Assembly: GCA_947561585.1 (NCBI GenBank)
Contig: CANNZV010000853.1
Span: 62,001 to 126,000, forward strand
Source: Caprella mutica
Taxonomy: Eukaryota; Arthropoda; Malacostraca; Amphipoda; Caprellidae
DNA length: 64,000 nt
Reading direction: 5' to 3'
The notes beneath the pieces were generated by a model, which had not been told where the DNA came from, did no database searches, and saw nothing but the letters and a program-made list of their open reading frames with translations. Position numbers and translations under genes: made by a program. This document shows positions 13,301 to 26,300 of the stretch, piece by piece. Positions within the stretch are counted from its first letter, which is position 1. Every line of letters starts with the position of its first letter.

Positions 13301-13510
13301 AAATCACTGCAGAGCTCAATTAACATTACAAAACACAGATTAACGTTACCTAGGTGTTTAACACCAAGGATCCAAGTTCCCACAAAAACTATTAGTTGAG
13401 AGCTGCGCAAATCTGGCTTCAAGGTGTTACCCCTTTTTTGCCAGCCCTGTAAGTTAGACACAGTTATTAAGTGATGGACTATCAGCACAGAAATGTAATA
13501 TTAAAGGGCT
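10340..13510. other. AT-rich stretch without a supported gene
   Basis: Only short frames of 60-76 codons occur, with no recognised domain. Small local duplications exist near 12255-12330, where a GAAATT...ACAATTGTA phrase repeats. Confidence 0.5.
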
Positions 13511-13521
13511 TGGGTCATGAG

Positions 13522-13682
13522 TAGGCTTGTGACAATATGCATTTATAATCATAGATATTAAGAATATCATAGACGAAACTGAATGGAATGGTATCGAATA
13601 CTCTACACCGCTGGTTTAGAACGATTCAGTACTCTTTAATTCTCAGAATCTATGATTTTAAAAGCATATTGTCACAACCCTA
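13522..13682. mobile_element. 161-bp MITE, hAT-like, intact 8-bp target duplication
   Basis: The left end TAGGCTTGTGACAATATGC and the reverse complement of the right end (TAGGGTTGTGACAATATGC) match at 18 of 19 bases. Both sides are flanked by GTCATGAG, an 8-bp direct repeat at 13514-13521 and 13683-13690. An 8-bp duplication fits hAT and some other superfamilies. The element is too short to encode a transposase. Confidence 0.88.
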
Positions 13683-13843
13683 GTCATGAGATAAATAAAG
13701 GTTTAACAAAAGCTATTCCACTATCATTTAAAAGAGAGATCATGACGAGTAATTTTTGGCTGACAGTATTTTCATTTATAAATGGCTTTAATATTTGAAT
13801 AAATAAATTCGTATAATACTATTTCAAATAATTTCTGAGTATG

Positions 13844-14240
13844 AAGGCCTGCTTACACGCTACGATAAATTGGAGCAATGTAATGAACACAAATATCGTG
13901 ACAATTTATAGGATGATTGAGACAGTGTTTACACGCAACAATTTTTACTCAAATATTTTTATTCTTTACGAGCCATCATGCAAGAAACATTATGATGGTC
14001 TGCAATTGGGATGTGTTTAGCATTATATATTGAAGAAGATTGTAACGATTTCTTGGAACTCAGTTTACACGGTAAAATTTGTCGAAACGATTCATATAAA
14101 ATTTGTGCCTGCAGGCACCATTCACAAAATCCAACTCCAATAAATCACTACGACCACCTGCTTACACTTAATGATAAATTGTAACAATCTCTTCATTACG
14201 AGAAATCGCTCCAGTTTAACATAGCGAGTAAACGGGCCTT
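13844..14240. mobile_element. 397-bp non-autonomous DNA transposon
   Basis: The terminal inverted repeats are AAGGCCTGCTTACACGCTA at the left and, as reverse complement of the right end, AAGGCCCGTTTACTCGCTA (16 of 19 identical). TTTACACG-like phrases and CGATAAATTG or TGATAAATTG recur inside, suggesting subterminal repeats. No clear target duplication. Confidence 0.75.
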
Positions 14241-14699
14241 AAAATTTATCAAGTAGCTAATCTAACCATGAAAATAAGGGATTTACCTTTATTAATTCGT
14301 ACAAGTTTTTCAATTTTACAAAACATTTCTGTAATTGAAAAAAATATTGTTAATTGTAATAACTTAACTAAGGTTTTGCCACTGCTGAATGAGTTTCTCT
14401 GCCTTTTTCATTTATTTATTTAATAGGAAAAAGTGAACACGACAGAGACTGAAAAATTTTATTCAAAAATTTTATTCAGGATCAGAAAATAATATACAAC
14501 AGCTTAGAAAAATAAAAAAAGGATAAAATATGTAAGAAAAGCAACAAAACGTATGAAAATAATTATGAACCGATTCAGTAATACAAAACATCTAATTTAT
14601 TAGAAATAATTTTGAAAATTAAGAGAAAAAAACTTAAGTACCTATAAAAATTAAAATGATATCGAAAGAAATTCACAGAAAACTCAATAAGGAAGGAGT

Positions 14700-14865
14700 G
14701 TAAAAGTTGTCCCTATCCACTACGAGGTGATCAAAAGAGACATGAAGAGAAGAAGGCCTCGTAGAAAAGGGGACAGTGAAAGTACGTTCCATGCACTAGG
14801 TCGACTACTCGGCTACCACAGGTAACCGTGTCGACCCAGCGCATGGATGGCAAGAATAGACACCC
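14700..14865 (+). repeat. Interspersed repeat C, copy 2, left flank of the 36-bp array
   Basis: Contains ACAGTGAAAGTACGTTCCAT, GTCGACTACTCGGC and GTGTCGACCCAGC just before the first array unit. The matching phrase at 56455 (GTGAAAATACGCTCCATGCA) leads to a single CCATGGATA followed by TAGCAAGG. In that copy the region corresponding to this array therefore holds only about one unit. Confidence 0.55.
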
Positions 14866-15480
14866 ATGGATAAGAGACCTACACAGTCAGTCTGCTTACC
14901 CATGGATAGAGACCTACACAGTCAGTCTGCTTACCCATGGATAAGAGACCTACACAGTCAGTCTGCTTACCCATGGATAAGAGACCTACACAGTCAGTCT
15001 GCTTACCCATGGATAAGAGACCTACACAGTCAGTCTGCTTACACATGATTAAGAGACCTACACAGTCAGTCTGCTTACTCATGGATAAGAGACCTACACA
15101 GTCAGTCTGCTTACACATGATTAAGAGACCTACACAGTCAGTCTGCTTACACATGATTAAGAGACCTACACAGTCAGTCTGCTTACTCATGGATAAGAGA
15201 CCTACACAGTCAGTCTGCTTACATATGGTTAAGAGACCTACACAGTCAGTCTGCTTACACATGGTTAAGAGACCTACACAGTCAGTCTGCTTACCCATGG
15301 ATAAGAGACCTACACAGTCAGTCTGCTTACCCATGGATAAGAGACCTACACAGTCAGTCTGCTTACACATGGTTAAGAGACCTAGACAGTCAGTCTGCTT
15401 ACCCATGGATAAGAGACCTACACAGTCAGTCTGCTTACACATGGATAAGAGACCTAAACAGTCAGTCTGCATACCCTTGG
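14866..15480. repeat. 36-bp minisatellite, about 17 copies, open on both strands
   Basis: The unit begins ATGGATAAGAGACCTACACA and ends GTCAGTCTGCTTACCC, 36 bp in total. Variants change ATGGATAAG to ATGATTAAG or ATGGTTAAG, and CCC to CTC, CAC or CAT. Because 36 is divisible by 3, it reads as 12-residue repeats on both strands: MDKRPTQSVCLP on plus (14937-15500), and a GLLSMGKQTDCV-type repeat on minus within 14879-15577. The second unit lacks one base, which shifts the plus frame. Both reading frames follow from repeat periodicity alone, and there is no evidence that either is translated. Confidence 0.9.
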
Positions 15481-15903
15481 TTATAGCAAAGCGGACGTAA
15501 GAAGTTGAGGAATGATGATGGAAAGCTGAAGATAAAGAAGCCAAACTAAAAAAACTTAAACACCGAAAAGAGTACAAATAAATGAACTACCTACAGGTAG
15601 CCTAGGGACAAAGCATCATTTACCAAGTGAGAATTAAATTCTGGATGGAAATACGGTATTTAAAAGTGCGATAATTTAATAAAACTCAACTGAAATTTGC
15701 ATCAGGTATGAAATTACAATCTTGTAATTGGTACTTTTCCCTATAAGAAAAAGAAGAATGATTTTCAAAGTGTAACATCTAGATAGGGTAAAGTCTCAAT
15801 ACTCTGACACTTATAGCCTTGAAAATTGGGGGATAACACCACATGATCCTTTTTAATATCATAACAAACAAAGTGAAGTGAAGATAACTCGTAGCTACTT
15901 AAG
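15481..15903. other. Right flank of the 36-bp array; nothing else recognised
   Basis: The first bases after the array (TTATAGCAAAG) resemble the TATAGCAAGG that follows the single unit at 56505, so repeat C probably continues for a short distance. The rest is unrecognised. Confidence 0.4.
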
Positions 15904-16069
15904 GGCCGTACACACGTAGGGGTTTTTAAGTCTTTCCACCAGGTATCATGGATACCAACTGAAACAAATAATAATTATATCTTTTTTCTTATATTCTCGT
16001 GGAAAAAGAAGGAGGAGCTTAGCAAAAAGTCTGGTGGAAAGACTTGAAAAATCCTACGTGTGTACGGCC
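15904..16069. mobile_element. 166-bp foldback MITE
   Basis: The left arm starts GGCCGTACACACGTAGG and continues to TCTTTCCACCAG. The right arm is its reverse complement, ending CCTACGTGTGTACGGCC. The arms are about 40 bp with few mismatches, around a loop of about 85 bp. A target duplication is not clear. Confidence 0.85.
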
Positions 16070-17290
16070 AGTGACTATTTCAATATAAAAAAGTGTTATT
16101 TCATTGTAGCTGAAAGTGAAGAGGTTGAAAAAGACATGAATAGTCCTAAAACTAATTTCTATTCAATTATTTTACTTTGAACGTATGAATTTAATATACA
16201 AAAAATAAATCTTAAAGTGTAAATAATTAATGCACAAACGTGTAGCTATATAATTTATGCACATATTCAAGTGTACTAAAACTTACATAATTTTTTCCTT
16301 TTAAATGTAAATATTATATTTTCGTAAATGCCTTAAAATATCACAATGGAATGCACCATAAAAGCACAACATTACCTCTAAAATAATACAGGGAGCCGAC
16401 TGCCAGACTATTTAAACAGGAGCAATAAATAAATAGATAATATCATTTGAAAGGTTATTGTTGAACAGGTAATTCACAAATATGTTTCAAGTATAAAAAA
16501 AATTTCTTCAGTTGAATAGCATTGTTCTTGAGGAGAAATTTTTAGAATGATAAGAAATTAAATAGTTAGTGGGATACAGGTACAGAAATTTTATTCTATG
16601 ATAATAATTATTAACAGAGAGTTACTGTAGCCTTCTCTCGGATTGGACAACTTACTTAAACCAATACATAGGCTATATAGTAGCTACTAGCTAAATTAAT
16701 TTACATCAAATACATTATAGCTAGAATAAGGCAACAAAAAAGACTAATACTTTGATTTAGGAGGGTGGGACCCAGTGACTCAGTAGCCTAAACTATATAA
16801 TATTTAGTTCACATCTTACATATTAGCTACGTAAGATGATTAGTAAGTATTTCCGAAAAAAAGTCAGACTCCCTCTTATTACATTGTAGTAAATTACACT
16901 GCAATATATTACATGGCAGCAAGATTATACTGCAATAAATTACGTTACAGTAAATTAAACTTACTAAAATGCTACCCACTTACACTACCAGAATAAAATT
17001 AGGAGGTAACAACAAATTAAAGTAGTAGCTAATTAATATTTGATTCCATTAAACACTTCCATTCTTCCACTAAAATTACGAGTGACAATGAAGTAAAATA
17101 AGTGCGATAAAAATAGGTAGCTAATACTGAAGCTTAAGTAATCCTCTTTAGTGCCGAAATAAATAAATGTACTGTGGAAAGAAAGACAAACAAAATGCAT
17201 AATTATAAAAACAATAGCTAGCTGAATTCCTCACTAAAGGATTTTAGAGACTGAATCAACTTTTTAGACTTTGAAATGGTGACAATCTTA
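16070..17290. other. AT-rich downstream flank of TM9SF1
   Basis: No gene supported. The block is notable for scattered TAGCTA and GCTAGC words, which continue into the TM9SF1 introns. Confidence 0.5.
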
Positions 17291-17306
17291 GTTTACTAAT
17301 ATATCT

Positions 17307-17312
17307 TTTATT
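17307..17312 (-). terminator. Poly(A) signal AATAAA for TM9SF1
   Basis: AATAAA on the minus strand lies about 70 bp after the TAG stop at 17382-17380. It is the first canonical signal in the inferred 3' UTR. The cleavage site cannot be placed from sequence alone. Confidence 0.55.
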
Positions 17313-17379
17313 TTTAAAAAATCTATAGTTTCTACATTGAATCCAGTACTTCAGATGACTAACACTTGGTACATCGACT

Positions 17380-20300
17380 CTAATCCATTTTAATGTTGGC
17401 GTAAATGAATCTGACGAAAGTGAGAGAGGCCATGAAAGAAACTGTGCCCAGAGTTAGGAACGTGACATAGCCCGCCAAAAGAGCCCAGCCTAGAAACTCT
17501 ACACTCTGAAGCAGGCCGGACATGTTGGATTTACTGTAGTAGTAGTAGAGGCTGTAGAGAACTACAAAAATACCTGTGGAGCCGGAAGTGTAGACAGATC
17601 TGCGAAAAAGTAGGTGGTGAGTAAGTCAAAAATTTCGAGGAATCTCCATAAAAAAAATACTAAAAGAGGCGTTCATAAGGTTAATACAAATTAAAAATCA
17701 TATGAAATGGAGAAAATTCTGTGCCATAATCATAGTTATGGATACAGAGCAAACTGAAATTGTATTAGGTAGACTGTGAAAGTGACTACCTAACTATTTT
17801 CTACTGTTTTTATATTTAATTGCAATAGCTATTTGATGTTTTCATTTCAGGATGCAATAGTCAATAGTTACCTCCACCACCAGCGGTAATCTTCACTTGA
17901 CAGTTGGAAGTAAGTCAGTGACACGGAAACACAGGACGTCACGCTAAGAACCTGCGGAAAAAATTGATGTTATAATTTGTTAATGGTTATCTATTTATAT
18001 CTAGAAATAAACCTTTAGTTAGCTGGGTAACTTAACTAACTACAAGATCTAATTATACGTAATTCACTAGCTAGCTATTGATGAAATAAAGCTATGTTGC
18101 AGTTTCTCCAGTGTAGGGTAAGTTGCGAAATATCAGTCAGTTCAACATCTTCGGTCATACAAGAAAAAAGTATATAATAATAAGCCAGCTATTGTTTTAT
18201 TTTTATTATAAAAAATAATTATTATTATATCATATTTTCTTGGCTATATGACTGAAGATGTGAAGCTGACCGATAATTTGTAACTTAGGTAGCCTATTCA
18301 GATGCTAGAGTTCTGATTATTTGACTCACAAGGATGAATACAACACTGAGTATGCCGTAGAGAGTGTAGCTCTCCCTGCCCCAGAGTGTGGAGAAGATGT
18401 AGTAAAGCTCTACACTGATGGCACTGAATGGCAAGAAACCACCAATGAAACAGTGTATCCACCAACTCTTGTACCTGAGGAAAAACATTCAATGAGTATT
18501 CAAAATCTAATGTGGAATAAAGCCTAAGACCTATTCTATAGGTACTAGGGTAAGTTCTTAATTATCGGTCAGTACTCCATTTTCGGACACGTAAGAAAAA
18601 ACGATATAATAATAATTATTTAATTTATATTTTAATTGGGTACTGAAAATGGGGTACTGACCGATAATTAAGAATTTACCCTAGCAGTTAAAATGCCGCG
18701 TTTTCACTGCCCAGGTTACGCCTCTCTAATTAATCATGATTAAATAAATGAAAAGCGGTAAAGACGAAAGTAGCTATAGACTGCAAATTTGCTTTCCATT
18801 CATTTAACTGTGAAAAATTGAAGAGGCGTACAGTGGGCGGTAAAAACGCGGCGTTTTATCTTCTGGTTAGTATAGAATTGGCTTAAGAGGTAATTTCGTT
18901 AGTCTCAATTTTTACAATAGCTATTTGAAAGAAAATTGTTACACACCATCAGTGTAGCTAACTGCTGTTTCAATCTTATAAAACGGACATTAGCGTTAAA
19001 ATAGAAACAGAGTAGCAATAGCTAAACATTTTGAAAAGTTTGTAAATAGTCACTAATTTTCATCAAATGATAATCACTTTTGAATGTTATCAATTGAAAG
19101 ATTTAAATCATTAGCTAGGCATCAGATGTTCTACTATCATTTATCTACGATTGCTTACAAGCAACTAACCAGCAAACTACCTACCAAGGGACAAAAGGAA
19201 TCTCTCTAGAGAAGTTCTTGGTTCTGCAGGGGAAATTGAAGAAAGCCCCCATCCTGTGTCCAATAATTCCCCCAATGATGGTGAGGGGGTAACCCACCAA
19301 CAGCCACAGGAACATCAGCATCATCACTGTGGTGAATGGGAGGGCCTGGGTGGAGGAGTACACCCAGGCAATGGTGTTCTGAACAGCCCAAATGAAGAAC
19401 AGGGGACCTGTAGAAACACACTAGTTAGCAAGAGACAAATGAAAGAAAGTCGCTATAGCTAGCTACTTAATATATTAGAGACCAGTGAAGGATAATTCAT
19501 ATATCTATAGCTAGCTATCCAACAAAATAGCCATACCAAGTAGCTAGTTAGCTACCTAACATGCGAAATTATGTAGACCTGCTAGAATTAAAATGAAATT
19601 CACAGTCAGTAGGAACAATCAGAAAAAGTGGTAGCTACACAACCACCTAGGTATCATCTAACAAATGTGAATTAGCTATTAGCTAGCTATATTCTTTTTG
19701 CTGCAATCTATCTAATCAGCAGTTTTCTGCCAGGAAGATAGCAATTGCTACTCTCTTTACAATCACTTAATTAATTCATAAGGTGAGTAAAACAAACCGG
19801 TGAAGAGAATAGTGGTGAGGTTGATGTTAGAGACCCATTCCTGGCCCTCCATTTTCTTGTAGTAAGAAGCAGACACATAACCAGCAACAAAGGAGGTGAC
19901 GGCATAGAGCATCACACCGGACACGTTCACTGCCCCATGTCTGTGCACATGGAACAGTCCCATCATTGCCATGAACATGATACCGAAGGTGATGCACACA
20001 AACTGCGTTCCAACTCCTGCAACAATATATTAGTTTAGAAATTCATATTCAAATGCAAATTTAGAGCAATCATAGCTAACAGTATTTTAGGGAATGATTA
20101 TTTCCTACATTAATTACAATAGTCATTAGCTATAAGAATAATATTGCATATAGCTATGCCAGGTATGGCTGAGTAGGAAGGTTGAACCCACAGATGAAAT
20201 AATTAAAAAGTATGGGTAGAAGTAACTTTCTCTAAGGCAAGGTCACATATATTTAATATGATCGCGAATCTCATGTCACTAAAATGATATAGCTAGCTAG

Positions 20301-23300
20301 CCACATATTTCATCTTACCTACACTAAACAGTGATACATGAATAAATTATTATATCATGTAGCTAGCTGATTAGTAGTTAAAAACCTATCTAGCAATAGC
20401 TATATTGAAGCAAACTATCTAGTAGCTACAAGACAAACGGTTCAAACCTAGAATTGCAGCAAACAGGCTTGGGTACTTAGGCATTCTGAAAACATCAGTG
20501 TGAATTATTTTCCAGCCATACTCATTGTCTTCTTCGGATTCCTCCTGCAGTTCTATCTCGTTGTAACGGGCCAAATCCTTACGAACGATACGCATCTGAT
20601 GAGAAAGAAAATGTTTATTGCTAGCTGCTTGAAACTGATGATACGGTTGTAGCTATTTGCTATTGCTAGGTTAGAGTGAGAGATATATTGATAATTAATA
20701 CTAGCTAGCTATTTAGCTAGCAAATAAAAGTTGAATTTTTCATAGCTTGATGATAATACCAAATTTATAGCTACCTATGATAATTAGCTAGCTACTTGAA
20801 ATATAATCAGTGATAAAGAAATTGATTTTTCATAATCTTGAAGTATTAATAAAGATACTAACAATCAAATAACAGCTAAGAGAAATTCAATAGTCTTACA
20901 ATATGTTCAAGATGAAGTAGAGTTAACTAATTATAGATAACAATAACAAATCTTACCAGAATAATAAAGACAAAACCAATAAGAAGAGCAACAAGAATGG
21001 CTGAGTTGATGATGGAGATCCAGTGAATCTCGAGTGTGTGCGGGAAAAATTTGTTGGATTCCAGGAATTTATTTCTCTCTGCATAGGTAATTCTGAAAAT
21101 AATGTGGATAGCTAATTAGATGTATAGTAGCAACCTATTAAAAGCTGTTAATTAGCAAATACCAAAGATGACTGAAAATATCACTAATATCATATATTTG
21201 CTTTAGGTAACTACATGATTGAAATTATAAAATAAGATTTATGATTTTATAGCTAGATAGTGAATGTTCTAGTCTCGACCATGATTGAAAACTAGGTAGG
21301 TACACTCACTTAGATTCGATCCAATTGACAGAGTAGGTTGGCTTCAAGGTAATTGGTGGAGTAATTCCTTCTAAAGACACAGGATTGTGGTCCAGAGAGG
21401 TGTTCACATACACTATCTGTAAAGAACAGAGAAATTCGATAATTCAAGATTTTCATCATGCAGAAAATACTCAATAGCTACCCCAATTCTGGGTCATAGA
21501 TAACCTCAATACTATTCTCAAGTGAACCTATTGTTCAGAAGCTGAGAAGGTACTAATTTAAACTAACCTTATCATTGTTGTAGTAGATGTTGAAGGTCTG
21601 ATGAGTCCAAAGATAGACAATGTGGGAGTGAGGGACAAAACCGGTTTCTTTGACATGACCGATGAAGTCTCGAACTGGGATATCATCGATGACAAATTCA
21701 TAGTAGTAGCTCTGTTCAATTGCTTCTTTAAGTTGAGAGATCTCATTTTCAGAGAGAACCAATTCACACAGGACTGATTTTGTATTCTTTTCTGGAACTA
21801 GACGGTCACTAATTAGGTAGCTGGCTGACTAAAATTATGTGAAGTTAATTAGGTACACCTTTTAAGATTCAAGGATGATAAATTGATAACCAAGCACTTA
21901 AACATCATCAAGAACTTTGCTGGAGAAAGTTAGATAAATGAAAGGGATTGATTAAATACTTTGTTTTAGCTATCACCTCCTAAAGAAATAATTATCAATC
22001 AGCTACTATATAGATAATTAAAGTAGCTAAATTTTTATATTATATGTTCTTAAACTATCTATATTTAGTTATTTACAGATACATACCATTAAATTTCATT
22101 TGGTATATTGATTTGGCCATTCTGTCACCATCCAGTACCTCCCCAAGAGATAAACTTTTGTGTTCAATCTGAGTTTGAAATGAAACACAAATTAATAAAA
22201 TAGCTAGATACTAATACTGGTTCTTCATGCCTAGCTAATAACAATCATTGTGTCAATCGATTTGCAAGGATTTAATGGTAAAGCTTAAATGAAGCACAAG
22301 TAGCTACTAGCTATAGGAAAATAAAATACTAACAAAGTGATCTTTTTTAAAGATTATTGATATGAAAGTTCAAAAATAAACTGCTAATGTACCAATGACA
22401 CCAGATCTGATGCCACAGAGGAAACAAATATGATGTAAAAATCGATTAAAAAGAAATGTAGACTGAACACAAAACATGGAAACTAATTTGGTTAATGTTT
22501 CACGAGTTCCACTGTATAAACATAATGCTCAGCAATTTGCCTTAGCTAACTCACAATATTTGGCCGGCAGACAGGCATCTCATAGTAGTGATAAGTTTCA
22601 TGAGGATTGAAGTATGGGCCAACTTTGTTCACATATAACTCAACCTGGAAAAAATATTCATGAATATTAACTTCAGTTACTGTCTAGGGCAGTGATTCTC
22701 AAACTGTGTACCATAGGACACTGATGTGGCACAGAGGTTTTCAAAATATGCCTCATAGAATTCCTGAAACAAATGTTCAGATACGAGAAGCAAATGTACA
22801 CAAAAAAACTTTGCTATACTATTTTTTTTTTACAAAGATTCATTTTATTGTTCCACCAGTAGCTATTTAGATAATTAGCATTTAGGAATAAACTACTTTT
22901 CCTACAAACAGCAATTGCATCATAAATATTACAAAAAATGTTAAAAATGTCCCATATTATGCAGACTGGCTATTTAGTAAAGAGTGCAGTGCGCCTGTAA
23001 CTATTTACTATTCAGAGTACAGTAAATGCGCCCAGAGTGTATAAACATTGAGAACCAAGAGTCTAAGAAGCGGTTTTAAGCAACAGATTGATAAGGAGAA
23101 ACTACAAAAAATAATCTAGCAATGTGATTATTAGCTATGTGGCAATAGTCACCATCGGCAAAATTAAGTTCTTTAAGAATGAGCTCAAATTAAAATATAA
23201 AATTTAACAGACTTGTCTGGCTTAACAACCCTGCTAGTGATTAATGAGGTTTATAAAAACTAAATGAATCCAGATTTTAAATTTAGGTTATTCAACCATA

Positions 23301-26300
23301 TTATATGGTTTATATATTACAAAGAGCTATTGTTATATTCAGCCAAAACTCTAGCATCAGCTCCCAGTAGAAATTCTCTTTGAATGAAGTATCAAAATTT
23401 CCCTGGAAAACTTGTTAATAAGTAACTGATTATCTAAATTTAGCTACATCAGGAATGCCACAGAAATTTGACAATAAAATTCCCTGACTGCAAATTACAA
23501 AATTTCCAGACAAAATAACATGGCATTTCTGGAGTGCTGGCAACCCAAGCACTGCGAATGACCTCCTCATTTCCCCTTTTAGCCATTCTACACCACACTT
23601 CTGATTGGTGCAGACTGAGTTACATGAATCAAACTCATAAATAGTTCTTAACGTTTATTAGCAAAAATACTTTTATGTTAGAACATAATATTGTCAAGTA
23701 ACACAAACACATTTTGCATGTTAAGTATAATTAATTTTAGGAGTTAAACGTCTGCTTCAGAAACAAAGCCATATTTACTTAAATTAAATACAAGGGATTG
23801 AAAGAAGCAGTCAGAAAGGAAAGTGGCTCCATGAACAAAGTCACCTACCAGCTACCATCACTTTTGACATTGTTCATGGATGTAGAAAAGCTACTCTGTG
23901 AATGCAGTCACCTACCAAGGAATGTGAATAGAACAAAAAGGGACACAAGCACAGGTGGCTGCACTCACAAATGGAAGAGGAAAATGAAGAGGTGATAGTA
24001 AATGACCAGTATGAAAAGTATAACAGGATGAGAGATTAATCCTGCACCTAAAGGCCAAGTCCTATTTAATTCCTATGTTACCATGTTAATTGCTGCGCAT
24101 GAATCTCAATTTCTTCAAAAAATCCTAGGTCTGGGAAGACATTCTTTTCAGACTGGGTAAATCAAACATACGAGTCTACCTAACACAAAATCTACAACCT
24201 CGTAGTTGAAGACGCTCAATTATTCACAAAAATCAATCTTAAATTGGGATTTGGGCGCAGCAAATAACAGTAACATAGGAATTAATTAGGACTTGGCCCT
24301 TGGGCACAGGAATATTCTTACCAGACTATATTTCATAATAAATTCCACCAACTTGTCAGCAGAATTTATTCCCCAATGAAAATAATATTCCAGCAAAGTC
24401 GGTGGATTTTTAGCTAGCTATTCATTCTTATATTACTACCATTAATATTCGGTGGATAAAGTGGGAATATGTTGGTAGATCAGCAAAATCATAGAAGATT
24501 ATGGGTGGATTTTTTCAGTTTTTAGAAAAAGTCAGTGGGATTTTATGCACCAAATACAGATTGGAGTCTGCAGAATATTGGGGATATAATGGATATTTTC
24601 TCCAAACAATTTTGAATTAATTCCTATATTTACATTAATTTTGCTACGAACACTGATGAAATAAATCAATTATCCCTATATTTACATTAATATTGCTACA
24701 AACAGAAGTGTGCACTAACAAAAAACTAGTATAGAAAAAAAAACTCTATGTCTGTAACGTGAATCTGACTTTACAGAAATGAACTTCAACTATTTTCTGA
24801 TATTTCTGCAAATTTAAAGTATATAAACCAATAACTTTTTTTGTAATAGTAAATTATGCGTGATTTATATTTTCATGTGTCTCAATATTGAAGCCATGCT
24901 TTCATAGATGTTACTTAGTTCAAACCTCAAATACATGACAGTAGCATACTTTTAAGTTTTAACAGTGTTCCTAAGGGTTTAACAGCTGATCTTTCTGATG
25001 GTATAATCCAAATTTGGAATAATCTTTGTTTCCAAGTTAATTGGGGTGCATAAAAACACCCGCCAATTTCTGATGTGTGAAGAAAAGTTAAATTCAGCAA
25101 ATTACTGACAATTACTACAGATTCAGCATATAACAACAAATATTATTATTTGTTAATAAATAAATCATATGAAAAGAAAAATTACCAATAAACCGGGTAA
25201 TAAAGCATGTCCAAACTTGCCATTTTAATGGCGAGTTTGTGACAGTTATTTTGAGCTCTTTAATTGCAAATGGCGAGAAATATCTATTTTTCTCCTACGC
25301 TACAGTGTTAATTTGTGGATAGAATTTATGATAATTCGATCATTTTGGAGAGAAATCTGGTGATTTTTGGAGAGAGCTGGAGAGACAAATAAGAGAGTTT
25401 ATGATTTAGTCTATTTAACTTGGTCAAAAAATGTAAAATATGATGTTTATATAAATACATCTAACTGATAAGTTATTATTTAAATCTCAGACTGAAAGTT
25501 TACAATAGTTACCCTATACAATTATAATTATTACTGTTTTCTATGATAAATTTAATTTTCTATTCCAAAATTCAAATTAAACATCTCAATCAAGGAATGA
25601 AAGTGAGTAGCTACCCATATCATGTCTCATGTTTCAGAGGCTGTAAAATTGTAAGCCAATTTTTGAGCCAAAATTTCACTAAAATACTCAGCTAAGCCGA
25701 TTTGGCTCATATTTTGAAGATTTCAAGCCAAAATTAACATGGGAACATAGGAATTAATTCAAAATTTTAAGCCAATTAGACATATCTTAGTTTTGACCTT
25801 TTTAAATCTAGGCCAATTAATTGGCTTTAACTGACATACTCTATAACATAGGTAGCTATGGTAGCTTCACACTTTTATTCCTTGATTACCTTTTACCTAA
25901 TATAAACATTGGATTCACTGTGTAAAATCATCACTAAGAAGACTAATTTCTCCTTTAAAGAATCTTAAATGTGACAAACTAAATCAATTTTCTCACTAAA
26001 CTGGAGACCTTCCTAAATTCCTGCCACTCTTTAAACCAGTCTGCAGAATAAGGGACATTTTTAACATTTTCTGTGCAAACATTCCTTAATTTCCTTCTAT
26101 ATTTACATGTATTTTACTGAGAACAGAAGCCAAAATAGAGGATTTCTTGAAAACAGTTTACCAGTTCCTGCAGTCTGGAACAACAGAAACATCATAGATT
26201 CAAATTACCAGTCTGCAGAATATGTGAGATATTTGGGATATTCTCTCCGAACAATTTTGAATTAATTCCTATATTTACATTAAATTGCTACGAGCACTTC

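Noticed and set aside
14879..15577. 232-codon minus-strand frame and the 187-codon plus-strand frame over the 36-bp repeat
   Set aside because: Both follow from a 36-bp period without stop codons. There is no start context, domain or conservation, and a one-base deletion in unit 2 already breaks the plus frame.
18321..19462. Frames 18321-18527, 19206-19421 and 19256-19462
   Set aside because: Shadows of TM9SF1 exons 9 and 10 in other frames.
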